Notes: generated by a model from the letters alone, not told the origin. Shown: positions 8,403 through 18,516, counted from the first letter of the stretch. The stretch is DNA of 64,000 bases from Paenibacillus gallinarum (GCF_014836635.1 NZ_JACSQL010000002.1:62001-126000), one strand, 5' to 3'. A program made the numbers and translations.

Positions 8403-9566
8403 ATGAGATCATTTCAATTTTATAATCCAACCCGTCTAATTTTCGGGAAAGGACAGTTAGAAGCTTTAAAAACAGAAGTACCGAAATACGGAAAAAAAGT
8501 TCTGCTTGTATATGGCGGAGGAAGTATAAAGCGTAACGGTCTTTATGATCAGGTCCTTTCATTTCTTAACGAAATTGGGGCAGAAGTACATGAATTGTCT
8601 GGTGTGGAACCAAACCCGCGCTTGTCCACTGTTCATCAAGGAGTAGAGATTTGTAAAAATAAAGGAATTGACTTAATTCTTGCTGTTGGCGGCGGCAGTG
8701 TAATTGACTGTTCAAAAGCCATCGCAGCAGGCGCGAAGTATGATGGAGATATGTGGGATTTCTGCAAACGCACAGCAATGCCTCAAGATGCTTTGCCACT
8801 CGCAACAGTGCTGACAATGGCTGCAACAGGTTCAGAAATGAACAGCGGGTCTGTTATTACAAATCAGGATACTCAGGAAAAACTGGGCTGGGGAAGCCCA
8901 TTCGTCTTCCCGGTATTCTCCATTCTTGATCCGGAACATACGTACTCTGTACCTCTAGATCAAACGGTATATGGAATGGTTGATATGATGTCTCATGTAC
9001 TGGAGCATTACTTCCATTTGGATCCAAACACTCCGGTTCAGCTTGGATTTTGTGAGACGCTACTTCGCACGGTGATGGAAGCTGCGCCAAAACTGATCAA
9101 TGATCTTGAAAATTACGAACTGCGTGAAACGATTCTATACTGTGGTACGATGGCTCTAAACAGTATGGTAAGTATGGGACTTGCAGGAGACTGGGCGACC
9201 CACAACATCGAGCATGCGGTATCTGCGGTATATGATATCCCTCATGGCGGTGGACTTGCGATCTTGTTCCCGAACTGGATGAAACATAACCTTTATGTGG
9301 ATGTAGCTCGATTCAAACGCTTAGCAATTAATGTATTCGAAGTGAATCCAGAAGGCAAAAGCGATGAGCAAATTGCCCTTGAAGGAATTGAAGCACTTCG
9401 CGCATTCTGGACTTCCATTGGAGCGCCAAGCCGCTTAGCTGATTATGATATTGACGACAGCCAAATTGATACAATGGCAGATAAAGCAATGGTATTCGGC
9501 CCATTCGGTAACTTTAACAAACTGCAACGTGAAGATGTTGTGGCAATCTACAAAGCTTCATTGTAA
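8403..9566 (+). CDS. iron-containing alcohol dehydrogenase (butanol dehydrogenase-like, YugJ/BdhA type)
   Basis: NAD(P)H-dependent interconversion of an aldehyde and an alcohol. The N-terminus [16 protein letters not shown] is typical of butanol dehydrogenase-like enzymes. [13 protein letters not shown] binds the nucleotide; [11 protein letters not shown] and [21 protein letters not shown] supply the Asp and His metal ligands. 387 residues, full length. TGGAGG at about 8385-8390 supports ATG 8403. Monocistronic between terminators; its promoter carries a strong palindrome, which suggests specific (perhaps redox or aldehyde) control. Physiological substrate not known. Confidence 0.92.
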   Translation: MRSFQFYNPTRLIFGKGQLEALKTEVPKYGKKVLLVYGGGSIKRNGLYDQVLSFLNEIGAEVHELSGVEPNPRLSTVHQGVEICKNKGIDLILAVGGGSVIDCSKAIAAGAKYDGDMWDFCKRTAMPQDALPLATVLTMAATGSEMNSGSVITNQDTQEKLGWGSPFVFPVFSILDPEHTYSVPLDQTVYGMVDMMSHVLEHYFHLDPNTPVQLGFCETLLRTVMEAAPKLINDLENYELRETILYCGTMALNSMVSMGLAGDWATHNIEHAVSAVYDIPHGGGLAILFPNWMKHNLYVDVARFKRLAINVFEVNPEGKSDEQIALEGIEALRAFWTSIGAPSRLADYDIDDSQIDTMADKAMVFGPFGNFNKLQREDVVAIYKASL

Positions 9567-9596
9567 TTAGCAATTGTATATATAATAGGTATAACC

Positions 9597-9637
9597 AAAA
9601 GCCCTTTGCAGGTGTTTACTCTGCGAAGGGCTTTTTA
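9597..9637 (+). terminator. terminator of the alcohol dehydrogenase gene
   Basis: AAAAGCCCTTTGCAG pairs with CTGCGAAGGGCTTTTT across a short loop. Confidence 0.9.
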
Positions 9638-9664
9638 ATTAGCTTTCCCATGGTTTCAAAATAT

Positions 9665-9690
9665 TGAAACATTTTCCTGATTCATACGTA
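9665..9690 (+). promoter_or_regulatory. SigW-type (ECF) promoter of the NfeD/flotillin operon
   Basis: TGAAAC at 9665-9670, exactly 16 bases, then CGTA at 9687-9690: an exact match to the Bacillus SigW consensus TGAAAC-N16-CGTA. In B. subtilis the orthologous yuaFGI operon belongs to the SigW cell-envelope stress regulon, so sequence and context agree. Confidence 0.85.
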
Positions 9691-9729
9691 TTAATTTACA
9701 TGTGCTAAGGAGACGAGAGGGGGTGGAAC

Positions 9730-10248
9730 ATGGAAACTTTATACTGGTCTTGTCTGATTGGAGGAGCGCTTTTCGCAGTTATCGGCGTTTTATTTGGGGA
9801 TTTGCTGGATGGCTTGTTTGAAGGTGTTGCTGAATTTCCGGGTTTTGATTTTTTAAATACAACGGTCATTGCAAGTGTGATTACGATCTTTGGTGGAGCG
9901 GGAATCATGCTCTCCAAGTACACAGAGCTTGATACGGCAGGGCATCTTTTTCTTTCTTTGCTCATTGGACTGCTAGGCGGCGTACTTGTGTTTTTTGCCT
10001 ACATAAAGCCAGCACGCAATAGTGAGATGTCCACAGGCTTTTCCATAAAAGAGCTGACAGGCAAGATGGGTGAAATTACAGTTCCTGTTCCAGAAAAGGG
10101 ATATGGAGAGGTGATGATTAAGCTGGTAAGCGGAAATACGGTACATACCGCAACTAGTTTTGAAGCCAAACCTATTCTTGCCGGAACCCAAGTCGTTGTT
10201 GTCGAGGTCGCTGATGGAGTTCTTCAAGTGGCTGAACTGGATTATTAA
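9730..10248 (+). CDS. yuaF: NfeD-like membrane protein (YuaF/NfeD2)
   Basis: 172 residues with three hydrophobic segments in the first half (about 4-24, 42-60, 70-95) and a C-terminal soluble beta-barrel (OB-like NfeD domain) from about residue 105 (TGKMGEITVPVPEKGYGEVMIKL). This is the short NfeD class that partners with flotillins in membrane microdomains. GAGGGGGTGG before ATG 9730 is a good ribosome site. The flotillin gene follows directly and both lie under the SigW-type promoter, matching yuaF-yuaG order in B. subtilis. Identification rests on topology, size and neighbour. Confidence 0.85.
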   Translation: METLYWSCLIGGALFAVIGVLFGDLLDGLFEGVAEFPGFDFLNTTVIASVITIFGGAGIMLSKYTELDTAGHLFLSLLIGLLGGVLVFFAYIKPARNSEMSTGFSIKELTGKMGEITVPVPEKGYGEVMIKLVSGNTVHTATSFEAKPILAGTQVVVVEVADGVLQVAELDY

Positions 10249-10276
10249 AATTGATTATGAATAGGGAGAGATGAGT

Positions 10277-11797
10277 ATGCCAGATGTGTTCGTAGTTCCT
10301 GCTATTGTTGTAGGTGTGATTCTTGTATTAGGTATTGCTTTTTGGGCCAGGTACAAAACAGTTGGGCCGGATGAGGCCATGATCGTAACAGGTTCTTTTT
10401 TAGGGAACAAATACATCTCAGATGATGACAGCGGACGAAAAATTAAAATTGTTCGAGGTGGCGGTACGTTTATATGGCCGGTATTCCAGCAATCCGAATT
10501 TATCTCTTTATTATCTCACAAGCTTGATGTAATGACTCCAGAAGTATATACAGAGCAAGGAGTTCCTGTTATTGCGGATGGTGTAGCTATTATCAAAGTA
10601 GGAAGTTCAATTGAAGATGTAGCAACTGCAGCAGAGCAGTTCATTGGGAAACCAGTAGAAGCCCTAAGAGGCGAGGCACAGGAAGTGCTTGAAGGACATC
10701 TTCGAGCCATTCTTGGTACGATGACCGTAGAAGAAGTGTACCGTAACCGGGACCGTTTTGCTCAAGAAGTGCAAGGGGTAGCGGCAAGAGACCTCAAAAA
10801 AATGGGTCTTAGCATTGTGTCATTCACGATTAAAGATGTACGTGACAAACATGGTTACTTGGATGCTCTTGGTAAACCTCGTATTGCTATGGTGAAAAGG
10901 GATGCTGAAATTGCCGAAGCTGAAGCAGTACGGGATGCGAGAATTCAAAAAGCAAATGCAGAAGAGCAGGGGCAAAAAGCAGAACTTTTAAGGGATACGA
11001 ACATTGCAGAAGCTGCTAAAGAAAAAGAATTGAAAGTCGCTTCCTTTAAGAAAGATCAAGATACAGCCAAAGCAGAAGCAGATCAGGCTTATCATATACA
11101 AGAAGCACGTGCAAAACAGACGATGGTTGAAGAGCAAATGAAAGTTGAACTCGTACGTAAAGAACGTGAAATTGATTTGCAAGCAAAAGAAATTATGGTT
11201 CGTGAGAAACAATACGATGCAGAAGTGAAGAAAAAGGCCGAAGCCGATCGTTATGCAGTTGAACAGGCAGCGGAAGCTGATAGAACAAAAAGAATGCGTG
11301 AAGCAGAAGCACTTCAGTATTCGATCGAAACTCAAGCAAAGGCAACATCAGAGCAAAAAAGACTCGAAGGTCAAGCGATGGCGGATGCAGAACTCGCGAA
11401 AGGTACTGCGGATGCAGAAGTTATTCGTCTACGCGGTTTAGCAGAAGCCGAAGCAAAAGAGAAATTGGCCGAAGCCTTCCAAAAATTTGGAGAAGCAGCG
11501 GTACTCGATATTATTGTGAAAATGCTGCCTGAACTTGCCGGTAAAATTGCAGAACCAATTTCTTCTATTGATAAGTTAACCGTGGTAGATACGGGTAAAG
11601 GTGAGGGCGCTGCACGCGTAAGTAATTATGTGACAGAACTGATGGCGACTGCACCGGAAATGCTTAAGAGTGTATCCGGCATTGACGTAGAGCAACTTAT
11701 CCAAGGTTTCACTAAAAAACTGAGTAAAGAAGAGCCGGCAACAATAGAAAAAATCAACATTCCTGTTGAAGTTGCAGCGACCAAAGATTCAATCTAA
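10277..11797 (+). CDS. floT: flotillin-like protein FloT (YuaG)
   Basis: Scaffold of functional membrane microdomains. A membrane segment at residues about 3-22 (VFVVPAIVVGVILVLGIAFW) is followed by the SPFH/PHB domain (about 25-200; AMIVTGSFLGNK, KIVRGGGTFIWPVFQ, SFTIKDVRDKHGYLDALGKPRIA), then a long Glu/Ala/Lys coiled coil (about 205-400) with repeated AEA units, and a C-terminal oligomerisation segment (FQKFGEAAVLDIIVKMLPELAGKIA). About 506 residues, as YuaG. ATG 10271 abuts the AGGGAGAG site, so ATG 10277 is preferred, although the B. subtilis protein starts with the equivalent of the earlier codon. Likely induced by envelope stress through the SigW promoter. Confidence 0.95.
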   Translation: MPDVFVVPAIVVGVILVLGIAFWARYKTVGPDEAMIVTGSFLGNKYISDDDSGRKIKIVRGGGTFIWPVFQQSEFISLLSHKLDVMTPEVYTEQGVPVIADGVAIIKVGSSIEDVATAAEQFIGKPVEALRGEAQEVLEGHLRAILGTMTVEEVYRNRDRFAQEVQGVAARDLKKMGLSIVSFTIKDVRDKHGYLDALGKPRIAMVKRDAEIAEAEAVRDARIQKANAEEQGQKAELLRDTNIAEAAKEKELKVASFKKDQDTAKAEADQAYHIQEARAKQTMVEEQMKVELVRKEREIDLQAKEIMVREKQYDAEVKKKAEADRYAVEQAAEADRTKRMREAEALQYSIETQAKATSEQKRLEGQAMADAELAKGTADAEVIRLRGLAEAEAKEKLAEAFQKFGEAAVLDIIVKMLPELAGKIAEPISSIDKLTVVDTGKGEGAARVSNYVTELMATAPEMLKSVSGIDVEQLIQGFTKKLSKEEPATIEKINIPVEVAATKDSI

Positions 11798-11937
11798 GGA
11801 ATTACCTGTTTTATTAGCTTTGTTTACAAAGATCTACATTTGACCTCTGCCTCATAATTTGTTACTTTTAGCAGTATGCCTTATCTGAATTTACTGTGCG
11901 GATGTTACAAGAATTATGGGGCAAAAGAGGTGCAAAA

Positions 11938-12792
11938 GTGAACCTGAAAGTGGCAAAAGTACTGAACAATAACGTTATTATTGGAACCCATCCAGAACAC
12001 GAGGAAGTTGTTGTTATCGGTAAGGGGATTGGTTTTCATCGCAAGTCTGGAGATATCATCCCGCTTCAAACGGTAGAGAAGATGTTTATTTTAACCAATC
12101 AGGAAGAACAAGAGCAGTACAAACAACTCATTCCGCGAGTGAGTGAAAAACTAATAGAGACAATAAACGATATTATTTTATATATAACAAGTGAGAGTAA
12201 TGTGAAGCTAAATGAACATATTCACATTGCTCTAACGGATCATATTGCATTTGCACTGAAACGGATGGAACAAGGTATTGTATTGCACAATCCTTTTTTG
12301 TATGAGACTAAGGAAATTTATCCTGTGGAATACCGTTTAGCATCGTATGCCATAAATCTGATCAAGGAACGGCTTGGTGTAGATTTAGGAGAAGAAGAAG
12401 TAGGATTCGTCGCTCTCCATATCTACAGTGCAATGACGAATCAGAACCTAAGCGAAGTGCAGCAACATTCTAAATTAATTGCCGATCTTGTATCTATCGT
12501 GGAAGATAAACTTGATTATCAAATTCCTAGACATTCCTTAGATTATTCTAGGCTTGTTACACATTTAAGGTTTGCAATTGAACGGATTAAGCGCGGAGAA
12601 GAAGTGGCTGAGGTTCAAAAACTGGATTCTCTCCTAAGTAAAGAATATCCAGAGATGTACTCCCTTTCATGGACATTAACGAAAGTTATGGAAAAACGTA
12701 TGAAGCACGCGGTGTATGCAGCAGAAGTCAGCTATCTCGCGTTACACTTGCAACGACTGTCACAAAAAAAAGAACAGGAATCAAAAAAATGA
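11938..12792 (+). CDS. glcT: transcription antiterminator GlcT (BglG/SacY family)
   Basis: RNA-binding antiterminator for ptsG. Residues 1-55 are the CAT RNA-binding domain (KVAKVLNNNVIIGTHPEHEEVVVIGKGIGFHRKSGD); two PTS-regulation domains follow (PRD1 about 65-165 with HIHIALTDHIAFALKRM; PRD2 about 170-280 with ALHLQRL at the end), whose His residues are targets of EII(Glc) and HPr. About 284 residues. An in-frame GTG at 11896 is upstream, but AAGAGGTG at 11925-11932 and family N-termini favour GTG 11938. A TTGACC at 11840 with TACTTT 17 bases on is a weak promoter candidate. Its RAT target lies just downstream. Confidence 0.95.
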   Translation: MNLKVAKVLNNNVIIGTHPEHEEVVVIGKGIGFHRKSGDIIPLQTVEKMFILTNQEEQEQYKQLIPRVSEKLIETINDIILYITSESNVKLNEHIHIALTDHIAFALKRMEQGIVLHNPFLYETKEIYPVEYRLASYAINLIKERLGVDLGEEEVGFVALHIYSAMTNQNLSEVQQHSKLIADLVSIVEDKLDYQIPRHSLDYSRLVTHLRFAIERIKRGEEVAEVQKLDSLLSKEYPEMYSLSWTLTKVMEKRMKHAVYAAEVSYLALHLQRLSQKKEQESKK

Positions 12793-12811
12793 ATTTTTTT
12801 GTTGAAAAGGC

Positions 12812-12840
12812 TTGCACTCTTTTTTAGATGGTGCTATTAT
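12812..12840 (+). promoter_or_regulatory. ptsG promoter
   Basis: TTGCAC (12812-12817) and TATTAT (12835-12840) with 17-base spacing, just after glcT and 37 bases before the RAT element. Confidence 0.7.
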
Positions 12841-12876
12841 GTAGTCCTTGACAAGCTTAACAACTTAATACTTACA

Positions 12877-12992
12877 ACGTGTTACTGATACGATCAGGCA
12901 TGAGTTGAGAAAAGTATGATTGATGAAGACCATAATGGGGCAAGATAACCCATAGGTCGAACAAGAATACTCTATTAACTCATGCTTTTTTT
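12877..12992 (+). promoter_or_regulatory. RAT antiterminator and overlapping terminator in the ptsG leader
   Basis: Positions 12877-12905 (ACGTGTTACTGATACGATC, then AGGCATGAGT) closely match the B. subtilis ptsG ribonucleic antiterminator sequence. Its 3' end GCATGAGTT (12898-12906) is also the left arm of a terminator whose right arm AACTCATGC (12977-12985) is followed by seven T. The two folds exclude each other: GlcT binding to RAT would open ptsG when glucose is present. The terminator loop is unusually long, about 70 bases. Confidence 0.93.
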
Positions 12993-13039
12993 GCGTTTTC
13001 AATTAACACTATGTGGATTTTACAGAAGGAGTGACGAAA

Positions 13040-15085
13040 ATGTTCAAAAAGCTTTTCGGCGTGTTGCAGCGTGTCGGTAAAGCGGTCATGCTTCCGGTAG
13101 CGATCTTGCCGGCAGCCGGTTTGCTTCTAGGGATTGGTAACTTGTTAGTCAATCCAGACTTTCTGCAGTACGTACCTGTCCTTGAAGCACACTGGGTACA
13201 GGTGATTGCCAATGTTCTTATGAACTCAGGGCAAATCGTATTTGATAACTTATCCTTACTGTTTGCCGTTGGGGTTGCAGTAGGTCTTGCTGGAGGAGAC
13301 GGGGTTGCCGGGCTCGCAGCAATTATTGGTTATCTCATCATGAATGTAACGATGGGAACAGTACTGGGTGTAAACGATTATGTATTATCACAACAAGGTG
13401 CTGCTTATGCTAGTGTACTAGGTATTCCTACCTTACAGACTGGGGTATTTGGCGGTATTATAATCGGGGTCTTGGCTGCGGCGATGTATAATAAGTTTTT
13501 CAAAATTGAACTTCCGTCGTACTTGGGATTCTTTGCAGGTAAGCGTTTTGTACCTATTGCTACTGCTGCGTTTTCATTATTAATCGGATTGGTTCTTACG
13601 CTCGTATGGCCGCCGATTCAAAATGGACTAAACTTTGTGTCTCAGAGCATGATTAGTTCGAACGAGACATTGTCAGCATTCATTTTCGGTACCATCGAAC
13701 GCTCATTGATTCCTTTTGGTCTTCATCATATTTTCTATTCTCCGTTCTGGTTTGAATTTGGAGAATATATCAACCAAGCAGGTGAAGTGGTTCGTGGTGA
13801 CCAGCGTATATTTATGGCTCAACTTCGTGATGGAGTTGAATTCACAGCAGGTACGTTTACTACCGGTAAATATCCGTTCATGATGTTCGGACTTCCTGCA
13901 GCAGCGCTGGCGATCTATCACACAGCTAAACCAGAGAACAAAAAAGTGGTTGGTTCCCTGATGGTATCCGGTGCTCTTACCGCGTTTCTAACAGGTATTA
14001 CAGAACCACTTGAATTCTCTTTCTTGTTTGTTGCACCACTTTTGTTTGCAGTCCATGCTGTATTTGCTGGTCTGTCCTTTATGGTAATGCAAATCCTGGG
14101 CGTTAAGATCGGGATGACTTTCTCGGGCGGTTTAATTGACTACATCTTGTTCGGGGTTATTCCTAACCGTACGCCATGGTATCTTGTTATTGTCGTGGGT
14201 CTTGTATTTGCGGTAATATATTACTTCGGTTTCCGTTTTGTTATTACGAAATTCAATCTCAAAACACCGGGCCGTGAAGAAAAAGTCATTGAAACAGGTT
14301 CGACAGGTGCAGGTTCTAAAGACGAATTGCCTCATCAAATCTTGAAAGCATTTGGCGGTTCGGATAATATTAAACACCTGGATGCATGTATCACCAGACT
14401 TCGTATTGAAGTTAAAGATAAATCGACAGTTGATAAGAATCGTCTAAAAGATTTAGGCGCTTCGGGTGTTCTTGAAGTGGGTAATAATGTACAAGCTATT
14501 TTCGGTACACGTTCAGACACAATCAAGTCGCAAATGAAAGATATTATGGATGGCCGTACTCCTGCGGCACCGGAAGTTGATCCAGAACCAGAGGTAGAAC
14601 AAGCTCAAGGTGAGTCTGGTGAAGCAATTATCCCTGAGCAAATTGTAATGCCTGCTAATGGTGAACTTCTGGACATTACGCAAGTACCTGACCCTGTTTT
14701 CTCTGAGAAAATGACAGGTGATGGTTTTGCCTTCCTGCCACATGAGAATACGATTCATTCTCCGGTTAACGGAAAAGTGTTTAATGTATTCCCTAGTAAG
14801 CACGCAATCGGTATTTTGTCCGATGGTGGAAAAGAAGTACTTGTTCATATTGGGGTTAACACGGTTAAACTTAAAGGACAAGGATTCAAAGTGTTGGTTG
14901 AAGAAGGCGATATCGTATCCGCTGGTCAACCAATTATGGAAGTAGATGTGGAATATGTGAAAGCAAATGCACCATCTATTATTTCCCCGGTAATTTTCTC
15001 TAATCTGCCTGAAGGTTCTGTGGTTAAGTTGGAAAAATCAGGTGTACAAAAGGCTGGAGAAGAAAAAATTATCACAATTCATTAA
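13040..15085 (+). CDS. ptsG: PTS glucose transporter, EIICBA
   Basis: Imports glucose with phosphorylation. Order of domains: membrane EIIC (residues about 1-410, starting [32 protein letters not shown] and holding GITEPLEF), EIIB (about 425-510, with the phosphocysteine in [13 protein letters not shown]), linker rich in Glu/Pro, and EIIA (about 545-681, phospho-His in [14 protein letters not shown]). About 681 residues in C-B-A order as in B. subtilis PtsG. The in-frame GTG at 13013 lacks a ribosome site; AGAAGGAGTG at 13024-13033 fits ATG 13040. Controlled by the upstream RAT; ptsH and ptsI follow without a terminator. Confidence 0.96.
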   Translation: MFKKLFGVLQRVGKAVMLPVAILPAAGLLLGIGNLLVNPDFLQYVPVLEAHWVQVIANVLMNSGQIVFDNLSLLFAVGVAVGLAGGDGVAGLAAIIGYLIMNVTMGTVLGVNDYVLSQQGAAYASVLGIPTLQTGVFGGIIIGVLAAAMYNKFFKIELPSYLGFFAGKRFVPIATAAFSLLIGLVLTLVWPPIQNGLNFVSQSMISSNETLSAFIFGTIERSLIPFGLHHIFYSPFWFEFGEYINQAGEVVRGDQRIFMAQLRDGVEFTAGTFTTGKYPFMMFGLPAAALAIYHTAKPENKKVVGSLMVSGALTAFLTGITEPLEFSFLFVAPLLFAVHAVFAGLSFMVMQILGVKIGMTFSGGLIDYILFGVIPNRTPWYLVIVVGLVFAVIYYFGFRFVITKFNLKTPGREEKVIETGSTGAGSKDELPHQILKAFGGSDNIKHLDACITRLRIEVKDKSTVDKNRLKDLGASGVLEVGNNVQAIFGTRSDTIKSQMKDIMDGRTPAAPEVDPEPEVEQAQGESGEAIIPEQIVMPANGELLDITQVPDPVFSEKMTGDGFAFLPHENTIHSPVNGKVFNVFPSKHAIGILSDGGKEVLVHIGVNTVKLKGQGFKVLVEEGDIVSAGQPIMEVDVEYVKANAPSIISPVIFSNLPEGSVVKLEKSGVQKAGEEKIITIH

Positions 15086-15190
15086 AAATTTTGAGGTTCA
15101 CAACCATTAAAAAAAAGGTAATATGTATTACGTGATTTTATGGTTGAAATGAAATCCAAACTAAAATAACAGAAAGTGGGATGAATCCAT

Positions 15191-15466
15191 ATGCAACAAT
15201 CATTCAGAATTACAGACGAAGACGGTATCCATGCACGTCCAGCAACAGCGCTGGTAAACACAGCTAACAAATTCAAAGGTGCAGAATCTTTCGCAGAAGC
15301 AAAAGGTAAAAAAGTAACTTTGAAATCCATCTTGGGTGTACTTTCCCTTGGTCTTGAAAAAGGTGATGAAATCAGCATCATCGTTAACGGTGAAGGCGAA
15401 GCAGAAGCACTTCAAGCTTTGACTGATGTTATGGTTAACGAAGGGTTGGGCGAAATTAATGCCTAA
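15191..15466 (+). CDS. ptsH: phosphocarrier protein HPr
   Basis: Passes phosphate from EI to EIIA domains. The active His14 lies in [20 protein letters not shown], and Ser46 lies in [16 protein letters not shown], the site phosphorylated by HPr kinase in Bacillota to make the CcpA corepressor. 91 residues. Preceded by AGTGGGATGA and overlapped at its 3' end by ptsI. The presence of Ser46 supports CcpA-mediated catabolite repression in this organism, in line with the cre-like sites elsewhere in the window. Confidence 0.97.
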   Translation: MQQSFRITDEDGIHARPATALVNTANKFKGAESFAEAKGKKVTLKSILGVLSLGLEKGDEISIIVNGEGEAEALQALTDVMVNEGLGEINA

Positions 15467-17171
15467 TGTTTCCGGGATTGCTGCTTCGGCTGGTATTGCC
15501 ATTGCCCGAGCGTTTATCTTGGAGCACCCTGATTACTCTGTAGAGAAACGCTCGATTAACGACGTAGACGCAGAGATTGCTAAACTAGAGGCGGCTTTGG
15601 AGAAATCCAGAGCCGAGCTCGAAGCAATCAAAGAAAAAACGTTACAGGAACTTGGGGAGAAAAAAGCTGAGATCTTTGCATCTCATCTTTTGATCTTGGA
15701 TGACCCTGAACTTATTGATCCAGTAAAATCCAAAATCGCTGATGAAAAAGTAAACGCTGAGTTTGCTTTGGATGAAACAGCAACAACATTTATTCAAATG
15801 TTTGAAAATATGAAGAGTGCTTATCTTCAAGAACGTGCTGCTGATATGCGTGACGTTACCAAACGTGTGCTTGGTCACTTGCTTGGTCTTACAGTTGTGA
15901 ATCCAGCAGAGATTGATGAAGAAGTGATCGTTCTTGCTGAAGATTTAACTCCTTCGGATACAGCACAACTCAACCGCAAATATGTTCTTGGTTTTGCAAC
16001 GAACATTGGCGGACGTACTTCTCACTCTGCGATTATGGCAAGATCTCTTGAAATTCCTGCTGTTGTAGGAACGAAAGACATTCTTACACAAGCTAAGAGC
16101 GGCGATCTGATCATCGTAGACGGATTAGACGGAGTAGTTCTTGTTAACCCAGACGATTCCGTGGTAGAAGAATATAAATCCAAACAAACAGCTTATGCTG
16201 CTCAGGTTGAAGAGTGGAGAAAACTTCGCGATGAGCCGACTGTAACGGTTGATGGTGTTCATGTCGAGCTTGCTGCTAACATTGGAACTCCTAATGATGT
16301 AGCAGGTGTGCTTGATAACGGCGGAGAAGGCGTAGGTTTGTATCGTACAGAATTCCTTTATATGGGACGCGATAAGCTTCCTTCCGAGGATGTACAATAC
16401 AATGCATACAAAACGGTTCTTGAAAAAATGGAAGGCAAACCCGTTGTTGTTCGTACACTCGATATCGGTGGCGATAAAGAACTTCCATACCTTGATCTTC
16501 CAAAAGAAATGAATCCTTTCCTTGGCTTCCGTGCAATTCGCCTCTGTCTGGATCGTCAGGATATCTTCCGTACGCAGCTACGCGCATTGCTGCGGGCAAG
16601 TGTCCATGGGAACCTAAAAATCATGTTCCCGATGATCGCAACATTGGGTGAATTCCGTGAAGCAAAAGCAGTTCTTCTCGAAGAGAAGGAGAAGCTTGTG
16701 AAGGAAGGTATCGAAGTTGCGGATAAGATTGAGCTCGGTATCATGGTTGAGATTCCTTCAACTGCGGTATTAGCGGATCAATTTGCTAAAGAAGTGGACT
16801 TCTTCAGTATCGGAACGAACGATCTGATTCAGTACACAATGGCAGCAGACCGCATGAATGAGCGTGTATCTTACTTGTATCAACCATATAACCCATCCAT
16901 CCTTCGTTTGATCAAAATGGTCATTGATGCATCGCATCGTGAAGGTAAATGGACGGGAATGTGCGGTGAGATGGCAGGAGATACAACAGCTATTCCGCTT
17001 CTTCTCGGCCTCGGTCTTGATGAATTCAGCATGAGCGCAACTTCTATTCTTCCTGCTCGCAGTCAGCTAACTAAGCTGTCTCAAGCAGAGATGAAAGAAC
17101 TTGCAGCAAAAGCGCTGGATATGCAAACCGCAGAACAAGTCGTTGAACTTGTTCGCAGTATCGGACAATAG
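15459..17171 (+). CDS. ptsI: phosphoenolpyruvate-protein phosphotransferase, enzyme I
   Basis: Starts the PTS phosphate relay by taking phosphate from PEP. N-terminus [18 protein letters not shown] is the classic EI start; the phospho-His is in [21 protein letters not shown] near residue 188; the PEP-binding barrel shows [39 protein letters not shown] and the catalytic Cys in GMCGEMAGD. About 570 residues. The frame stays open upstream to 15426, but ATG 15459, overlapping the end of ptsH by 8 bases, matches the family start and suggests coupled translation. Confidence 0.97.
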   Translation: MPNVSGIAASAGIAIARAFILEHPDYSVEKRSINDVDAEIAKLEAALEKSRAELEAIKEKTLQELGEKKAEIFASHLLILDDPELIDPVKSKIADEKVNAEFALDETATTFIQMFENMKSAYLQERAADMRDVTKRVLGHLLGLTVVNPAEIDEEVIVLAEDLTPSDTAQLNRKYVLGFATNIGGRTSHSAIMARSLEIPAVVGTKDILTQAKSGDLIIVDGLDGVVLVNPDDSVVEEYKSKQTAYAAQVEEWRKLRDEPTVTVDGVHVELAANIGTPNDVAGVLDNGGEGVGLYRTEFLYMGRDKLPSEDVQYNAYKTVLEKMEGKPVVVRTLDIGGDKELPYLDLPKEMNPFLGFRAIRLCLDRQDIFRTQLRALLRASVHGNLKIMFPMIATLGEFREAKAVLLEEKEKLVKEGIEVADKIELGIMVEIPSTAVLADQFAKEVDFFSIGTNDLIQYTMAADRMNERVSYLYQPYNPSILRLIKMVIDASHREGKWTGMCGEMAGDTTAIPLLLGLGLDEFSMSATSILPARSQLTKLSQAEMKELAAKALDMQTAEQVVELVRSIGQ

Positions 17172-17226
17172 TTTTCAAGACCTCTATCATTTTCCAATGA
17201 AATTCATAACTGCTTTTGCAGTAACT

Positions 17227-17261
17227 ACGGTATTCGCTTTATGCGGATACCGTTTTTTTTT
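17227..17261 (+). terminator. terminator of ptsGHI
   Basis: ACGGTATTCGC pairs with GCGGATACCGT across TTTAT, followed by nine T. Confidence 0.9.
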
Positions 17262-17349
17262 ATAGAACCGAGTGAAGCAGGTATGTAAGCATTGCTTCTT
17301 CATGAATGGCAGGGTAGACTTTAATCAAAAAGGATGAGGTGAATATTTC

Positions 17350-17715
17350 TTGAAGAGCGTCTTGATGAGGATAGGAATGATAATTGGCTTTTTTATCGTC
17401 ATTATTGGAATCATGTTGTTACCGTACTTTAATGTAATTAATCCAGAAATCATCTATATATCTGAAAGCAAGGTATCAGAACAATCTATATCTTTAACAG
17501 GTGGAATTATAGATAGTGCCAGCCTGTACAAAGGTTACAAAGTAGATTACCGTGATCATGCCCTTTATGTACAGATCCAAGGAAATCTACTCAGCCTCCA
17601 TAAATCCAGCGGTGACTTCCATCTCAACATCAAAAATAAATATAAAGATCTACATAAAATATATATTCAGGGATCAGATAAAACAAATCTTGAGTTAGTG
17701 TGGGAGAAGAGGTAG
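17350..17715 (+). CDS. hypothetical membrane-anchored protein, 121 residues
   Basis: No family recognised. One strong membrane segment at residues about 8-28 (IGMIIGFFIVIIGIMLLPYF) is followed by an external-type beta-rich region (ISESKVSEQSISLTGGIIDSASLYKGYKVDYRDHALYVQIQGNL) ending KTNLELVWEKR. The start is TTG 17350, placed 6 bases after GATGAGGTGAA; no ATG fits better. It stands alone between the ptsI terminator and a converging operon. The layout suggests a small surface-exposed protein anchored by its N-terminus; function not inferred. Confidence 0.7.
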   Translation: MKSVLMRIGMIIGFFIVIIGIMLLPYFNVINPEIIYISESKVSEQSISLTGGIIDSASLYKGYKVDYRDHALYVQIQGNLLSLHKSSGDFHLNIKNKYKDLHKIYIQGSDKTNLELVWEKR

Positions 17716-17783
17716 CTCCATTTTCAAGGTGAAAGAGTTTTTTTGAGAATGAGCATGTTTAATATATAGAAATAAAAATATAG

Positions 17784-17832
17784 AAGAAAGACCTTGCTGG
17801 GAACAGATCCTCAGTAAGGTCTTCTTGTATTT
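17784..17832. terminator. terminator between converging transcripts
   Basis: AAGACCTTGCTG pairs with CAGTAAGGTCTT. T-rich runs follow on both strands (TTCTTGTATTTT on plus, TCTTCTATATTTTTAT on minus), so it can serve the 17350 gene and the minus-strand operon. Confidence 0.7.
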
Positions 17833-17840
17833 TATACTGA

Positions 17841-18503
17841 TCAAGGCACATGAATCGCTTGGATATGGTCCGTGTGCATCATCAGGGATGTGCCTTCCGC
17901 CTCTACCAATTCGAGCAGATTACCTTCCACATTTTTTAGTAATCCGGCTCGGTACGGTTTAGCTCCAAGATTCAAAGTAACAAGTTGTCCTTTCAGTTTA
18001 TGAAGCTGTTGATCTAGTGTTCGGGATAGCGATATAGCAGCAGGTTGTACAGGAAAGTGCTCGTGCCTCAGGGAGAATGGAGTAGTGTTTACCGGATAGG
18101 GGACGATATATTTTAGATGCTTTACAGAAATAAAAACCGAGTGGTGAAGGGGAGAGAAAAATACAAAGTAATCGTTCATAATCGCAGTGACGTATCCATG
18201 GATCGATTGATCGCCTAATGATATTTCACTAAAGATTCCTCTTGAGTTCATTAGTATTTTACGATAAGAAATTTTACTATGGTCAATGGCAGGATCAGGA
18301 GGCGTGTTGACGGACATATTACTTCTATGGGGAGCAAGTCTCATCTGCTGCAGATGATGAATCGGAATATAAATATAACGGTTATTTTCATAGACGACAA
18401 GAATATCATTTCCGATATCGATCATTTCTCCTTGAATCGGATTCTTACAACCGGAAAGTACGAACTCTGCTTGTTTACCTAACCAAGATGTAATCAGCTG
18501 CAC
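17841..18503 (-). CDS. CotB-related protein with three small beta-barrel repeats
   Basis: 220 residues built from three degenerate repeats of about 50 residues: 7-57 (LGKQAEFVLSGCKNPIQGEMIDIGNDILVV...IYIPIHHLQQM), about 80-135 (GDQSIHGYVTAIMNDYFVFFSP...VFISVKHLKYI) and about 160-218 (LKGQLVTLNLGAKPYRAGLLKNVEGNLLEL...HTDHIQAI). Each shows a turn, a valine/isoleucine-rich strand and a closing (H)(V/L)xxI, like the DUF2642-type units of spore coat protein CotB. No signal peptide or membrane segment. GTG start at 18503 after GAGAGGAGG. Last gene of the operon that begins with another CotB-like gene; 13 bases separate it from the transporter. Role unproven. Confidence 0.65.
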   Translation of the reverse strand: MQLITSWLGKQAEFVLSGCKNPIQGEMIDIGNDILVVYENNRYIYIPIHHLQQMRLAPHRSNMSVNTPPDPAIDHSKISYRKILMNSRGIFSEISLGDQSIHGYVTAIMNDYFVFFSPLHHSVFISVKHLKYIVPYPVNTTPFSLRHEHFPVQPAAISLSRTLDQQLHKLKGQLVTLNLGAKPYRAGLLKNVEGNLLELVEAEGTSLMMHTDHIQAIHVP

Positions 18504-18516
18504 GGTTTTCCTCCTC

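Noticed and set aside
11041..11480. tandem DNA repeat in the flotillin gene
   Set aside because: The repeated AEA/KAEA codons encode the known flotillin coiled coil and are not exact DNA repeats.
12805..12818. cre site before ptsG (TGAAAAGGCTTGCA)
   Set aside because: Two mismatches including the central CG; it also overlaps the -35 region, and ptsG is already explained by GlcT/RAT control.
13009..13212. 67-codon minus frame at the start of ptsG
   Set aside because: Complement of the EIIC start; Cys/Ser/Thr-rich shadow without start signals.
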